Origin: Melanopsichium pennsylvanicum
Taxonomy: Eukaryota; Basidiomycota; Ustilaginomycetes; Ustilaginales
Reading direction: 5' to 3'
DNA length: 64,000 bases
Assembly: GCA_900208305.1 (NCBI GenBank)
Contig: OAPG01000001.1
Coordinates: forward strand, 930,001 to 994,000
Part shown: positions 38,699 to 47,790 of the stretch, piece after piece
Numbering within the stretch: the stretch's first letter is position 1
Layout: every line of letters begins with the position of its first letter
The notes under the pieces: generated by a model
Databases searched by the model: none
What the model was told of the DNA's origin: nothing
Seen by the model: the letters and a program-made list of their open reading frames with translations, nothing else
Program-made: the position numbers and the translations under genes

Positions 38699-39760
38699 AT
38701 GTCTCAATCGCAGTCGGAGCTTCGGCGACAAGGCAAACACGAAAAGACGCGCGCAAAGATGATGGAGGACTTTGAACGTCAAAAAGCCGATCTTGCCAAG
38801 GAGTCGGAGCGCAATCGTACCGGATCAGATCGATTTGTGGGTAAGAATGACTCGATGGAAGAAGCGTTGAAAAAGTCGACGGTCGGTCTCGTGCATCTTG
38901 AAGATTTTCAAAAGTTGCGATCCGAGCTTGAAGAAGAGAAGCGAAGAGAGGCGGCCCGCACCAACGAGCTCAAGGTGGAGGAGAAGGCAGCCAAGAAGAA
39001 AAAGAAGGCCAAGAAGGAGCGATCGAAACTTTCCTTTGCGCTCGATGATGAGGAAGAGCGAGTTCTTGCCGGACCTTCGAGCTTGACAGCTGCACCAAAT
39101 GGCAAACGTAAGAGGAACGCAACCTCTGACACGCCATCGAATGGTGACAGTCTCGACGATCTCGAAAAGCTCACCCCGCCACTCACCAAAAAGACGAGCT
39201 TGAAGAATCCGAACGTCGACACATCCTTCCTCCCTGATCGGGATCGCGAAGAAGCCGAGCGCCGAATGCGCGAGGAATTGCGGCAAGAATGGCTTCGAAA
39301 GCAAGAAGAGATGAAGAAGGAAGATGTAGAAATCACATATTCCTACTGGGACGGAACTGGGCATCGCAAAACGGTGCTTTGCAAGAAGGGTGATACCATC
39401 GCACATTTCCTCGAACGCTGTCGTCAACAAGTGAACGAGTTGCGTGGGGTGAGTGTGGATAGCATGATGTACATCAAGGAGGATCTAATCATCCCGCACC
39501 ACTACAGCTTTTACGACTTCATAGTGAACAAAGCTAGAGGAAAGTCGGGACCGCTTTTCAACTTTGATGTTCACGATGATATCCGATTGGTGGCAGACGC
39601 GAGCGTGGAAAAGGACGAGTCGCACGCGGGCAAAGTGGTGGAGAGGTCATTTTACAACAGGAACAAGCATGTGTGGCCTTATAGTCGTTGGGAAGTGTAT
39701 GACCCCAAGAAGGATTATGGCAACTACACTATACATGATCGCAAGAAGGAGGCATTATAA
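38699..39760 (+). CDS. XAP5/FAM50A family nuclear protein
   Basis: The product is 353 aa (human FAM50A is 339). XAP5 proteins are nuclear and associate with spliceosomes or chromatin. The Lys/Glu-rich N-terminal half is helical ([20 protein letters not shown], then an [20 protein letters not shown] stretch) with basic nuclear-signal-like runs ([12 protein letters not shown]). The conserved XAP5 domain covers about residues 215-350: [20 protein letters not shown], the [14 protein letters not shown] helix, [20 protein letters not shown] and the C-terminal [20 protein letters not shown]. The frame is open upstream to 38492, but the ATG at 38699 starts the family-like [18 protein letters not shown] and was preferred. 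It lies 258 bp after ALG12 on the same strand. Confidence 0.9.
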   Translation: MSQSQSELRRQGKHEKTRAKMMEDFERQKADLAKESERNRTGSDRFVGKNDSMEEALKKSTVGLVHLEDFQKLRSELEEEKRREAARTNELKVEEKAAKKKKKAKKERSKLSFALDDEEERVLAGPSSLTAAPNGKRKRNATSDTPSNGDSLDDLEKLTPPLTKKTSLKNPNVDTSFLPDRDREEAERRMREELRQEWLRKQEEMKKEDVEITYSYWDGTGHRKTVLCKKGDTIAHFLERCRQQVNELRGVSVDSMMYIKEDLIIPHHYSFYDFIVNKARGKSGPLFNFDVHDDIRLVADASVEKDESHAGKVVERSFYNRNKHVWPYSRWEVYDPKKDYGNYTIHDRKKEAL

Positions 39761-39849
39761 TTTTCAGCTTGTATTTGTACTCTTTTACATATCCACAGTC
39801 GCAACCCACCTTGATAAATTATGCATGATCTAGTGTCGCGGAATCCAAT

Positions 39850-40506
39850 TCAATCGGCCTGATAGAGGACATTCCAACCATCATCTTTGAGAGCTTGGCA
39901 AGCATTTTCGAAATCCTGCTGCTTGACGCAGATGTAGTCCGTGTCCCACGTTGAGACTGCAAAGATTGAGATGGAACGTTCAGCCAAACACTTGGTAAAA
40001 TTTAAAAGCACACCGACGAGATGAAACTCCATTGGTCCTCGGATGCGGAAAGCTCTCCAAGCCGCATCGATACCGCAGCCATCGGTGCCAGCGCCTAGTT
40101 CAGCCTTGAATCGGGCCCAAATTGGATCTGCTGGTGTTGACACTAGAATGCTGAGCTCTCGATGCGTTCGAGTGACTGTGCAGAAGATTGGCGCAGCAAC
40201 ATTGACGGGTCTAGAGAGAAGATCAAGGACGATTGATGGGATTTGTGATGTTGGTGGAAGCCTCGCCAGCATGTATTCGCCCGGTTGGATTAGAACTAGA
40301 TGCGACGAAACGTCATAGACCAGACAATTAGAACAGCTGCACAGCGCCAACACATGAGATCAGAAGCAAGCAAACGCAAATCATCAGTTCTCGAAGCATG
40401 ACAAACTAGAGGGTAGATATCAGTACTCGCCATCAAGATTAGGATAGTGCGACTTGTTGGACTGCCAATCTTCGGCATCATGTTTGTCGTTGATGTCTCC
40501 TCCCAT
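39850..40506 (-). CDS. Small ACT-domain protein (two exons inferred)
   Basis: The main frame (39850-40336) lacks a credible ATG at its 5' end. An upstream exon at 40427-40506 begins with ATG (MGGDINDKHDAEDWQSN...) and joins in frame through a 90-bp intron 40337-40426 (GTACTG...GTGCAG). The result is 188 aa. The C-terminal half shows paired ACT-like units: a SILVSTPADPIWARFKAELG segment and then RIRGPMEFHLVGVLLNFTKC with SIFAVSTWDTDYICVKQQDF. ACT domains bind small ligands, often amino acids, and this variant resembles the stand-alone type related to aspartokinase regulatory domains. No ligand can be named. The splice model rests only on frame and GT-AG ends. The 3' end is 89 bp from the convergent XAP5 gene. 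Confidence 0.68.
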
Positions 40507-40743
40507 TTTTTTCTTTGGGTTATGAACTAGGGCAGACACGATGTTCCGGTATCGGGATCGTCGTTATGGAAGTTGCTGTACTGTGATGTGCTTTGCTGTA
40601 CCGTACATTAAGGTACGCTCACATAGCGGAGGAGTGAGTGAGTACAGTAATCGAATAGGTATGATTGATTTTGATTTTGAGGTTAAAAAAGGGTTCAATA
40701 TTCGATTCGAAGTATTGCAGCAATGCCGAACAGACTGCCATTC

Positions 40744-40835
<92 letters not shown>

Positions 40836-41143
40836 GTGGGCGGTGCACCACTGCTCACGGGACTACATCCAAACCCATCTTTTCTACCATCTTTTTCTTG
40901 CATTACTGTATTCTATATCGCATTCTTTCTTCCTTCTCATCTCTTTTCGCTTGGGTTCTCACACTCTGCAACGGCAGCATCTTCAGCTGTCGACCTTCAT
41001 CATACGCACGAAATCACGTAAAGAAGGGGAATTGACGCAAGCCGAGCGTCGCACCAACATCGAAGCGAATGACTATCCTTTGACCTGACCGCTGCAACGG
41101 GATCTTCAGCACACACCTCACTCACGGCCCTTTTGCTGCAAAT
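40507..41143. other. Divergent intergenic region with microsatellite
   Basis: This spacer holds the promoters of the ACT-domain gene and the 1193-aa gene, plus the TTA array listed separately. Nothing else was seen. Confidence 0.5.
40744..40835. repeat. (TTA)n trinucleotide microsatellite
   Basis: About 30 perfect copies of TTA in 92 bp. All six frames read through it as poly-Leu, poly-Ile, poly-Tyr and so on, which explains spurious open frames here. An array of this length is expected to vary in copy number between strains. Confidence 0.97.
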
Positions 41144-44100
41144 ATGCCACATACGCTCGACTCAAGTGCAGCTCCATCTGCATACTTGGACGCAAATAGA
41201 AGCCGCGCCAATACTGGTGCCAGCCTCTCAGCAGCATCTTATGGCACCTCATCATGTTCAGCCGCGGCAAGCTCGGTCGTATCCAATGGCAGCCTAGTCG
41301 ACCTATATGCTCACTCACCTGGCTCAATTCCAGATTCCTCGGATACAACTGCCCGCACAGACGCGGTCTTTCCCGCATCAACTGCCGCAAAATCCTCTTC
41401 GCCTATACAGCTCTCTGCGTCCACTACTTGTTCAAATGGCATCCCAATGACCCCAACTGCACGTGGATTTCAGGCTCCAAATCGCGACAAACTTATCTTG
41501 TCCATCCCTCCTAGCGAGAGCAATGCATCTATCTGGACAACCGCTTCAGCTCCAACGGACGATTCGCCAGATCATAGCAAACGTGCCTCTATGGCCGGGT
41601 TTGACATTGATGTAATGCGCAGCGTTCAACCGGCACATGATACCAACACAGTTGAACTGACCACCGCCGGCCTGCCCCTATCACCACGCATCGGGATAGA
41701 CGCGCCTCAAAACGACAGCGACGGCTCTCACTACGACGATGACGAGATGTCAGGAGCTTTCTCGCACAATTCCACAATTGACCGCTCAGCAGATAGAACG
41801 ATCGAGCTGCCATTGCAACATGATGCCACCACCGAAGCCGAGCGTGAGGGTATCTTCACCAATGCTCTACCCTCTCCTCCGGTTCCGAGACGCACCAGCA
41901 GCGTGATGCAAGATGTCCCCAATATATCGCCAAGTCCCTCCCTGACCGAGGGCCTTCATCACACAGACCCACAACACGCGAGGCATGCCGCCTCTAGGTC
42001 CGGCTCGGGTCAGCTTCGCAGTGGCCAGATTCCCCAACGACACAGCAGCGCTGATTTTCGCGATGAACCTTTTCGAAGACATGCTTCAAATGAGCCTTAC
42101 CAGCCCTCGCGAGAGCCTTCGCCAAGCCGCACTACCGTCACTGACACTGACACTGACACTGACACGGCAGCTTCTCGAGCTCCTGTGAGCTCCACAAAAG
42201 GAACCACGCTCCACGCTGTCCACGAAGGTAGTCGCATGTCGCTCAAAAATGGCAGCACTTCTTCCCATGAGCCAAGTCCCGACGAGCAGAAAAGGCTGGA
42301 ACAACAATTGCTCGCAGAGGCAGATGAGAGTCGCCCTAGAACGCTCAAGGAAGCGAGAGAACGAGCAAAGATGCGTAGACAGCAGAGTGAAACAGTCACT
42401 CCGCCTTCTACGTCAGCCAATTCGGCGGCTACGGCTGCCAAAACAACCAGCCCGCGCAAAGGTGCTTCTCTTCACATCCGAGACGTTGCTTCTTCTGCCA
42501 CCGCCGCAGCGGCTGATGATAATGCTTCACGCAGCAGCATCGACTCAAGAGATCGCCCACTGCGCAACCCCAAACGTATCTCTAACCGGGACAGCGCCCT
42601 CAGTGCGGATCGCCGGTCCCTGTCGGAGCGTTCTGCTCCTTCTGACTATTCTCACGACTCGGACGCCGAAGGTGCTTTTACATTCGACCAGCCAGCAGTG
42701 CAGCCTGGTAAGCATGCTTTCGAAGAGCCGGGTTTGAATCAACCGGCAGCTAGCATGGATGATCTGGCCAACGCTGTCAACGATGCTATGAACAGTCTCA
42801 GCTTTGGCAGCGCTGACGAAACGCTTTCGGCAGATGACGACTTCGCCACTCCCCTGCCACCACCTCCCCAAGCTGACCAAAGGCCTCGCATGCCGACTTC
42901 CCTGCCATCAGCACACAGTCTGGCCAGCGTCACTGGCACGCATCAGGAACAAGCGCAGGCTGTTGCAAGGCCCAGCCCACTAACATCGCCGGCAAAGCAG
43001 GCTCCGCAAGCAAATTTCCTCCCGGCTTTTCATTCAGCCCAGTCACTCTCAACGCTGCCACTCGGCTCACCTGTGCAACAACGCACAGTACTACCTCCTG
43101 CCCAAATCCAACGTTCTTTGCCCGCCCGCATCGACGTGTACGGGCAGACCCTTTCTTTGCCCAAAGCTTTCGCCAGTGGTGGAATCATCGTAGACAAGAA
43201 ACGCGCATCTTCCTGGGAACGCGCTCGCACCTACGCCCAATACACCAATGAGCTGCTGCATCTCGAGACGGGCTTGAATTTGTGGATGGAAGTGGTTCAG
43301 CGTCCTGCGATGCGTCAGCAGAGCATCCGAGCAGCCCAAGGCGAGCAAGATGACTGGCTCACACAGGGCACTCTCCCGCGCTCGACTCATGTTCGCAACG
43401 AAGGCTCTTACGCAGAATCGGTACGATCCGACATGACCTTCCCTATGCGTGGTGATGGCGCGAAGGCCAAAGAACTCGTGTCAGTGATGCCAACTATGAA
43501 TGAATCACCCGTTGGCAACCCTGTCAATCTCCCATATCCCGGTGCGGTTTCACAGCCCCGCTCGAACTCGACTCAGTCTTTCTCCTCGATCTCGTCAAGC
43601 GCCTTTCCTCTGTCTAATTCGACGGCAGAATCTTTGGCGGGTGCAGGCAGCTCTTTGCGCAGTTCGGGCATCGGCGGTGGAAATCGGCTCTTCGGCGGTT
43701 TGGGTAGGAAGGGCAGCAAACGCGCTACGCCTTCTGCCACGGTGTCGAACAATGCCGCTTCGTCGCCCCTGTCTTCCATTGCCGTCGCTGTGGGTGGGTC
43801 GAGAGCGTACCTGGCAAACAACAGGAATAAGCGCACTGCTTCGCCCGGTCTCACTAACGCAGTATCTGGTGGATCGATGACTTTGGCCCGACCGAGCACA
43901 GACATTTTTGAATCGACCTGCTCCTCCAGTCACAGTCGACCGGAGAGTCCTGCGACGGCGCCTGTGCATGTCACTGGGCTCGGCCTGGGAGCAAAGAGCG
44001 GCGATGCTGCCCATGCCCCACCAGCATCCGCATTTGTAGGACGGCTGGACACTGTACGTGAGGCTCGGGCTATCTCGTCCCCTAATAACATGCCCTTGTC

Positions 44101-44725
44101 TGCACCAGTGGCGAGTACCAGCGGTACTACCGGTTTGCGTGCACCACTGGGACCACGCGCACCCAACACAGGCGCGAATGGTGAGATGAAGCGCACATCG
44201 TCGAATCAAAGCCAAAACAACCGACCTATCACACCGAATACGCCCATCACCCCCATTTCTGGTGGCTTCGGATCGGGAGCTACGTTTGTTTCCCGTCTCG
44301 GTGGCGGCTCGTTTTCGAGCTCCTCGGCACATATGCCTCGCTCTCCGACAGTAGCAGTAGCAGCACGCGACGGCTATTCGTCGGCTGAATTCCTCACGGC
44401 GCCCGATCGTCGAATGAGCGATCTTATCGGCACATCGCCCACCTCTCCATCGCTGTCCGCTTCGCATGATGCCTCGGCGGGTCTCGGCACCGGTTTGCGT
44501 TCGAGTTTGTCATACGGTTCAGTTAGGGATAGGATGAGAAGAGGTTCGATTCCGGGTTTGCATCATGAAGCTTTTAACGATGTGCTTATCAAATTGGGCG
44601 ATATTTTGCCCGATGCGGATGAAATGACTTTGAGGTACTATCTCAAAAAGGCAAAGGGGGATGATTTGACTGCTATTGGTGACTATTTGCAGGATCAGAG
44701 CTTGGGAAAGTTACCCAAATTTTAG
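41144..44725 (+). CDS. Unrecognised 1193-aa protein with CUE-like C-terminus
   Basis: This intronless gene encodes a Ser/Ala/Thr/Pro-rich, mostly disordered protein. A short acidic Thr-Asp repeat (TDTDTDTD) lies near residues 333-340. Two segments look folded. The first is at about 665-730: IDVYGQTLSLPKAFASGGII, followed by WERARTYAQYTNELLHLETG and NLWMEVVQRPAMRQQ. The second is the C-terminal 45 residues (FNDVLIKLGDILPDADEMTL, RYYLKKAKGDDLTAIGDYLQ), which has the helical spacing of a CUE/UBA-type ubiquitin-binding domain. I cannot name the family. A scaffold or adaptor role in signalling or trafficking is only a guess from the layout. The start is the first ATG. Confidence 0.78.
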   Translation: MPHTLDSSAAPSAYLDANRSRANTGASLSAASYGTSSCSAAASSVVSNGSLVDLYAHSPGSIPDSSDTTARTDAVFPASTAAKSSSPIQLSASTTCSNGIPMTPTARGFQAPNRDKLILSIPPSESNASIWTTASAPTDDSPDHSKRASMAGFDIDVMRSVQPAHDTNTVELTTAGLPLSPRIGIDAPQNDSDGSHYDDDEMSGAFSHNSTIDRSADRTIELPLQHDATTEAEREGIFTNALPSPPVPRRTSSVMQDVPNISPSPSLTEGLHHTDPQHARHAASRSGSGQLRSGQIPQRHSSADFRDEPFRRHASNEPYQPSREPSPSRTTVTDTDTDTDTAASRAPVSSTKGTTLHAVHEGSRMSLKNGSTSSHEPSPDEQKRLEQQLLAEADESRPRTLKEARERAKMRRQQSETVTPPSTSANSAATAAKTTSPRKGASLHIRDVASSATAAAADDNASRSSIDSRDRPLRNPKRISNRDSALSADRRSLSERSAPSDYSHDSDAEGAFTFDQPAVQPGKHAFEEPGLNQPAASMDDLANAVNDAMNSLSFGSADETLSADDDFATPLPPPPQADQRPRMPTSLPSAHSLASVTGTHQEQAQAVARPSPLTSPAKQAPQANFLPAFHSAQSLSTLPLGSPVQQRTVLPPAQIQRSLPARIDVYGQTLSLPKAFASGGIIVDKKRASSWERARTYAQYTNELLHLETGLNLWMEVVQRPAMRQQSIRAAQGEQDDWLTQGTLPRSTHVRNEGSYAESVRSDMTFPMRGDGAKAKELVSVMPTMNESPVGNPVNLPYPGAVSQPRSNSTQSFSSISSSAFPLSNSTAESLAGAGSSLRSSGIGGGNRLFGGLGRKGSKRATPSATVSNNAASSPLSSIAVAVGGSRAYLANNRNKRTASPGLTNAVSGGSMTLARPSTDIFESTCSSSHSRPESPATAPVHVTGLGLGAKSGDAAHAPPASAFVGRLDTVREARAISSPNNMPLSAPVASTSGTTGLRAPLGPRAPNTGANGEMKRTSSNQSQNNRPITPNTPITPISGGFGSGATFVSRLGGGSFSSSSAHMPRSPTVAVAARDGYSSAEFLTAPDRRMSDLIGTSPTSPSLSASHDASAGLGTGLRSSLSYGSVRDRMRRGSIPGLHHEAFNDVLIKLGDILPDADEMTLRYYLKKAKGDDLTAIGDYLQDQSLGKLPKF

Positions 44726-45182
44726 TTTTAGTTTTTTTTTTTTTTTTTTTTTTGGCAGTACCAAACAGCTTTGAAACTGGCAAGACTCAAAAAAAAAAAA
44801 AAAAAAAAAAAAGTCACTTTCATGTCGATTTCAAAACAGCAAATACCTTTTTTTTTTTTTTTTTTTGACATGATTGACTGACCCCTAAATCTCAAAATAT
44901 TTTTTTTTTTTGGCCACACAACGTGAGAAAGTTGGTGGGGTGCACACACGCCCAGACCGAGATAGATCACAAAATATACAAATGAAAAGGATCAATCGTA
45001 TAACATCCTTATTGATCAATAATTAAAAAAAAAAAAAAAAAGGAATACAAAGACGCAAGCAAAAGAAACGAGGTAAATGAGGTATATATCGACAAGCATC
45101 ACGTCAAATGTGAATAAAAAAAAGCCCAAATAATGATTTACAAATGGCTAAGCTGAGAAGCAAGCATCTTCTTTATTTATTT
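44726..45182. other. Convergent 3' region with alternating A and T runs
   Basis: Between two convergent stop codons lie T-runs at 44732-44753, 44848-44866 and 44900-44911 and A-runs at 44789-44812 and 45025-45041. Opposite runs could pair in RNA or form cruciforms in DNA. They may also act in 3'-end formation. No gene was seen. Confidence 0.75.
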
Positions 45183-46880
45183 TTAGAACAAAAAGTTCCA
45201 AACTTTCTTATAGGTAGGCTGCGCCTTAGCCTCCTCACGCTCACGTCGGAGAACCTCTACGGGAACAGCATCCTTTCGACCTGTAGTGATGTCGATGTCC
45301 TCGATCTTGACAAGCTTAGTACGCTTGATCAACTTGTAAGGAATGTAGAAAACAAACACAACAATAGGCACAGAGATGAAGCTCTGGAAGAAAGCAGTGG
45401 CCCTGTCGCTACCTGTCATCTCACCCTCGCCGATGGGGAACACGGCGGTGTAGAAAGTGAAAATGATGACGAGAATGTTGAAAAAGGCACCGTAGATGGA
45501 ACCCCAAACGCCGAAAGGTGACTTCCAGGGCAGCTCCTCGAGAGTGTGACCAGCACGAGCCCATGCCTGACGGAATCGGGCGTGGGAAATGCAAATGCAA
45601 AGCCAGCTGATAATGGTCGAGAGACCAGAGATGGCAAGAAGCCAGTTGAAGGTGGTGTTACGAGCGTTATCACCCGAATAGATCAAGAAGCCAAGAAGAC
45701 CAAACACGAGCGAGATGATTACGGCAGTGAGAGGTCGGCCCTGTCGGTCGATGTAGGTGAAGAAGCTGGGAGCCTGTCCGATGGCGGCCATGGCCTGGAG
45801 CGTACGCGAAGCAGCGTAGACAGCCGAGTTTCCTACTGAGAGCACGCTGACAAGGATCACTGCATTAAATATGGATGGCAAAGTTTTGATGCCAGCGTTG
45901 GCCACCGCGATAACGAAGGGAGAGGCCCTGGCATCGTAAGAGCCACTTCCGAGGCGCTCGTTGTCGTAAGGGACCAGAGTGGTGACAATGAGGAGGGAGA
46001 CGACGTAGAAGATGATCACACGCATGAAGATCTGCTTGGCGGCCTTTGGGATCTCCTTTCGCGCGTTGGCGGTCTCGGCAGCAGCAAGACCGATCAACTC
46101 GGTACCGGCATAAGAGAAGGCAGCGGTGACGAATACGGAGGAGAAACCCTTGAAACCGTTGTGGAAAGCACCAGGATTGTCCCACGTCTTGAAACCGTAG
46201 TACCTGCCATCAGGACCCCCACCGACATTGATAACGATACCAGCAATGATGAAACCGATAACGGCGAGGACCTTGATGAGCGAGCCACAGAACTCGAATT
46301 CACCATAACCTCGAACGCCGAAGAAGTTGATAATGGTGATGATGATCAGGAAGAGGGCCACCCAAATACCTTTGGGTACTGTCTCGTTGGGATCCCAGTA
46401 TGAGATTACAATGGAGGCAGCGACGAGTTCGAGAGGAAGGACGATGAGCCACTGGAGCCAGTAGTTGTACGCCATCGCGAAACCAACAGCAGGGTCGATG
46501 AAGCGGGTAGAGTAGGCAGCGAAAGAACCGGCAACGGGAAAGATAGCGCCGAGCTCACCAAGAGCCATGACAACCATGAGAAGCATGATACCGATCAGAA
46601 TAAAGTCGACCATAAGGAAACCGGGACCACCAGTGGCAAGGGCGCCACCGGAACCGATGAAGAGACCGGTACCGATGGAACCACCAAGAGCGATAAATTG
46701 AACGTGGCGACCCTTAAGATGACGCTTCAGGCCGCCATCCGAGTTGGGATCCTTGAAACCAGCAACGGCATTGGACTCGCTAAAGTCCTTGGAGTCCTTT
46801 TCCCCGAAGGCGGGGGCAGAGTCGGAATCGTCGGTGATCTCGGGCTTGAAGCCGTCGACGAAATTTGTCCAGGCTCCCAT
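45183..46880 (-). CDS. Amino-acid permease (YAT/AAT family, Gap1-like)
   Basis: The 565-aa plasma-membrane transporter has about 12 membrane segments starting near residue 58. The opening helix (HVQFIALGGSIGTGLFIGSG) is the hallmark of APC-superfamily amino-acid permeases, where the GSIGTGL unwound region binds the substrate backbone. Other family segments are FFGVRGYGEFEFCGSLIKVL, FSYAGTELIGLAAAETANAR with the RKEIPKAAKQ that follows, and the late ISGLSTIISWLCICISHARF helix. The N- and C-termini are short, hydrophilic and Lys/Glu-rich, as expected for ubiquitin-regulated permeases. Length equals yeast permeases (about 560-600 aa). Substrate range cannot be read from sequence alone. The ATG at 46880 is the first in frame. 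Confidence 0.92.
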   Translation of the reverse strand: MGAWTNFVDGFKPEITDDSDSAPAFGEKDSKDFSESNAVAGFKDPNSDGGLKRHLKGRHVQFIALGGSIGTGLFIGSGGALATGGPGFLMVDFILIGIMLLMVVMALGELGAIFPVAGSFAAYSTRFIDPAVGFAMAYNYWLQWLIVLPLELVAASIVISYWDPNETVPKGIWVALFLIIITIINFFGVRGYGEFEFCGSLIKVLAVIGFIIAGIVINVGGGPDGRYYGFKTWDNPGAFHNGFKGFSSVFVTAAFSYAGTELIGLAAAETANARKEIPKAAKQIFMRVIIFYVVSLLIVTTLVPYDNERLGSGSYDARASPFVIAVANAGIKTLPSIFNAVILVSVLSVGNSAVYAASRTLQAMAAIGQAPSFFTYIDRQGRPLTAVIISLVFGLLGFLIYSGDNARNTTFNWLLAISGLSTIISWLCICISHARFRQAWARAGHTLEELPWKSPFGVWGSIYGAFFNILVIIFTFYTAVFPIGEGEMTGSDRATAFFQSFISVPIVVFVFYIPYKLIKRTKLVKIEDIDITTGRKDAVPVEVLRREREEAKAQPTYKKVWNFLF

Positions 46881-47442
46881 GTTGGCTATGTGTGTATCTC
46901 TTTCTAAGGACTATCTAAAGAAAAGAAGGAGAAAGAGGAGGAGACAAGGGATGACGACGCTCGCAAACTCTAGATGGCGGAAAAGTGCTAGAGGGACAAT
47001 ATGATGTAGGGGGGGAGGTACGTCGATAACGGCGGGTGAAGGGACGGAAAAGGAAAGAAGGAGGGTGGATGGCGAGAGGTTATATGTGATGTGCTCGACG
47101 AGGCAACGAGATAAGCAGCTGTACAAGATATGCAGTCAAAGGCGGGGGCATGGGCGCCATGAGGCGGGTTGATGGACGGATGGGGACGAGTGGGCTTTGC
47201 ACATAGTAACCAAACAGGGTAAGAAGGCATAAGGGGCAGAGCATCCACAAAAAGAAGACGTTCCGGACACAGTCTGCCGGCGAGTGGCGGTAGCCCAGAG
47301 ACCAAAGGCAGCAAGGAAGGACAGAAGGACAGAAGGAATGGACGAAGGTAGCACAAGTTTCAGACCGACAGCCCAGACCCATAATTTGGAGAGGACCGAT
47401 CTTGACGCGAGACTCGTAGGTAGCGTGGATAAGATATCATAC

Positions 47443-47522
47443 GAGAAAAACCAAGAGAAAAACCAAGAGAAAAACCAAGAGAAAAACCAAGAGAAAAACC
47501 AAGAGAAAAACCAAGAGAAAAA
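47443..47522. repeat. 12-bp tandem repeat (GAGAAAAACCAA)n
   Basis: Six full copies plus a partial copy, essentially perfect. The period is a multiple of three, so it stays open in all frames and creates false ORFs (for example Glu-Lys-Asn-Gln repeats on the plus strand). It lies about 560 bp upstream of the permease start. Confidence 0.95.
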
Positions 47523-47737
47523 ACGCGAACAAGACCGAGCAGAAACGGAGGGCAGAACACACCACCTGGGTAGGACACACAAGGGCACGCGACGAGTAGC
47601 TGCACAACCACCTTATTGCCAAGCTTGGAAGCTGTGCAAAGACTGAGTGCTTTGAAAGCTTGCCGTAGCGAGGACCCATCATCGCAAGTGACTGAGCGTT
47701 ATCTTGCAGTACTAAGCTGCTGGCGAAGCAGTGCAGC

Positions 47738-47790
47738 AGTGAGTGAGTGAGTGAGTGAGTGAGTGAGTGAGTGAGTGAGTGAGTGAGTGT
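47738..47790. repeat. (AGTG)n tetranucleotide microsatellite
   Basis: About 13 tandem copies of AGTG, ending in a short GT run. No gene covers it. Confidence 0.95.

Noticed and set aside
40541..41088. Poly-Tyr, poly-Ile and poly-Leu ORFs
   Set aside because: They exist only because a TTA trinucleotide array stays open in every frame.
47443..47522. Direct repeats as a CRISPR array
   Set aside because: Copies are adjacent without spacers, and the rest of the window is eukaryotic nuclear sequence.
47136..47646. ORFs with Glu-Lys-Asn-Gln or Phe-Ser-Trp-Phe repeats
   Set aside because: Produced by the 12-bp tandem repeat. No unique flanking protein sequence supports them.
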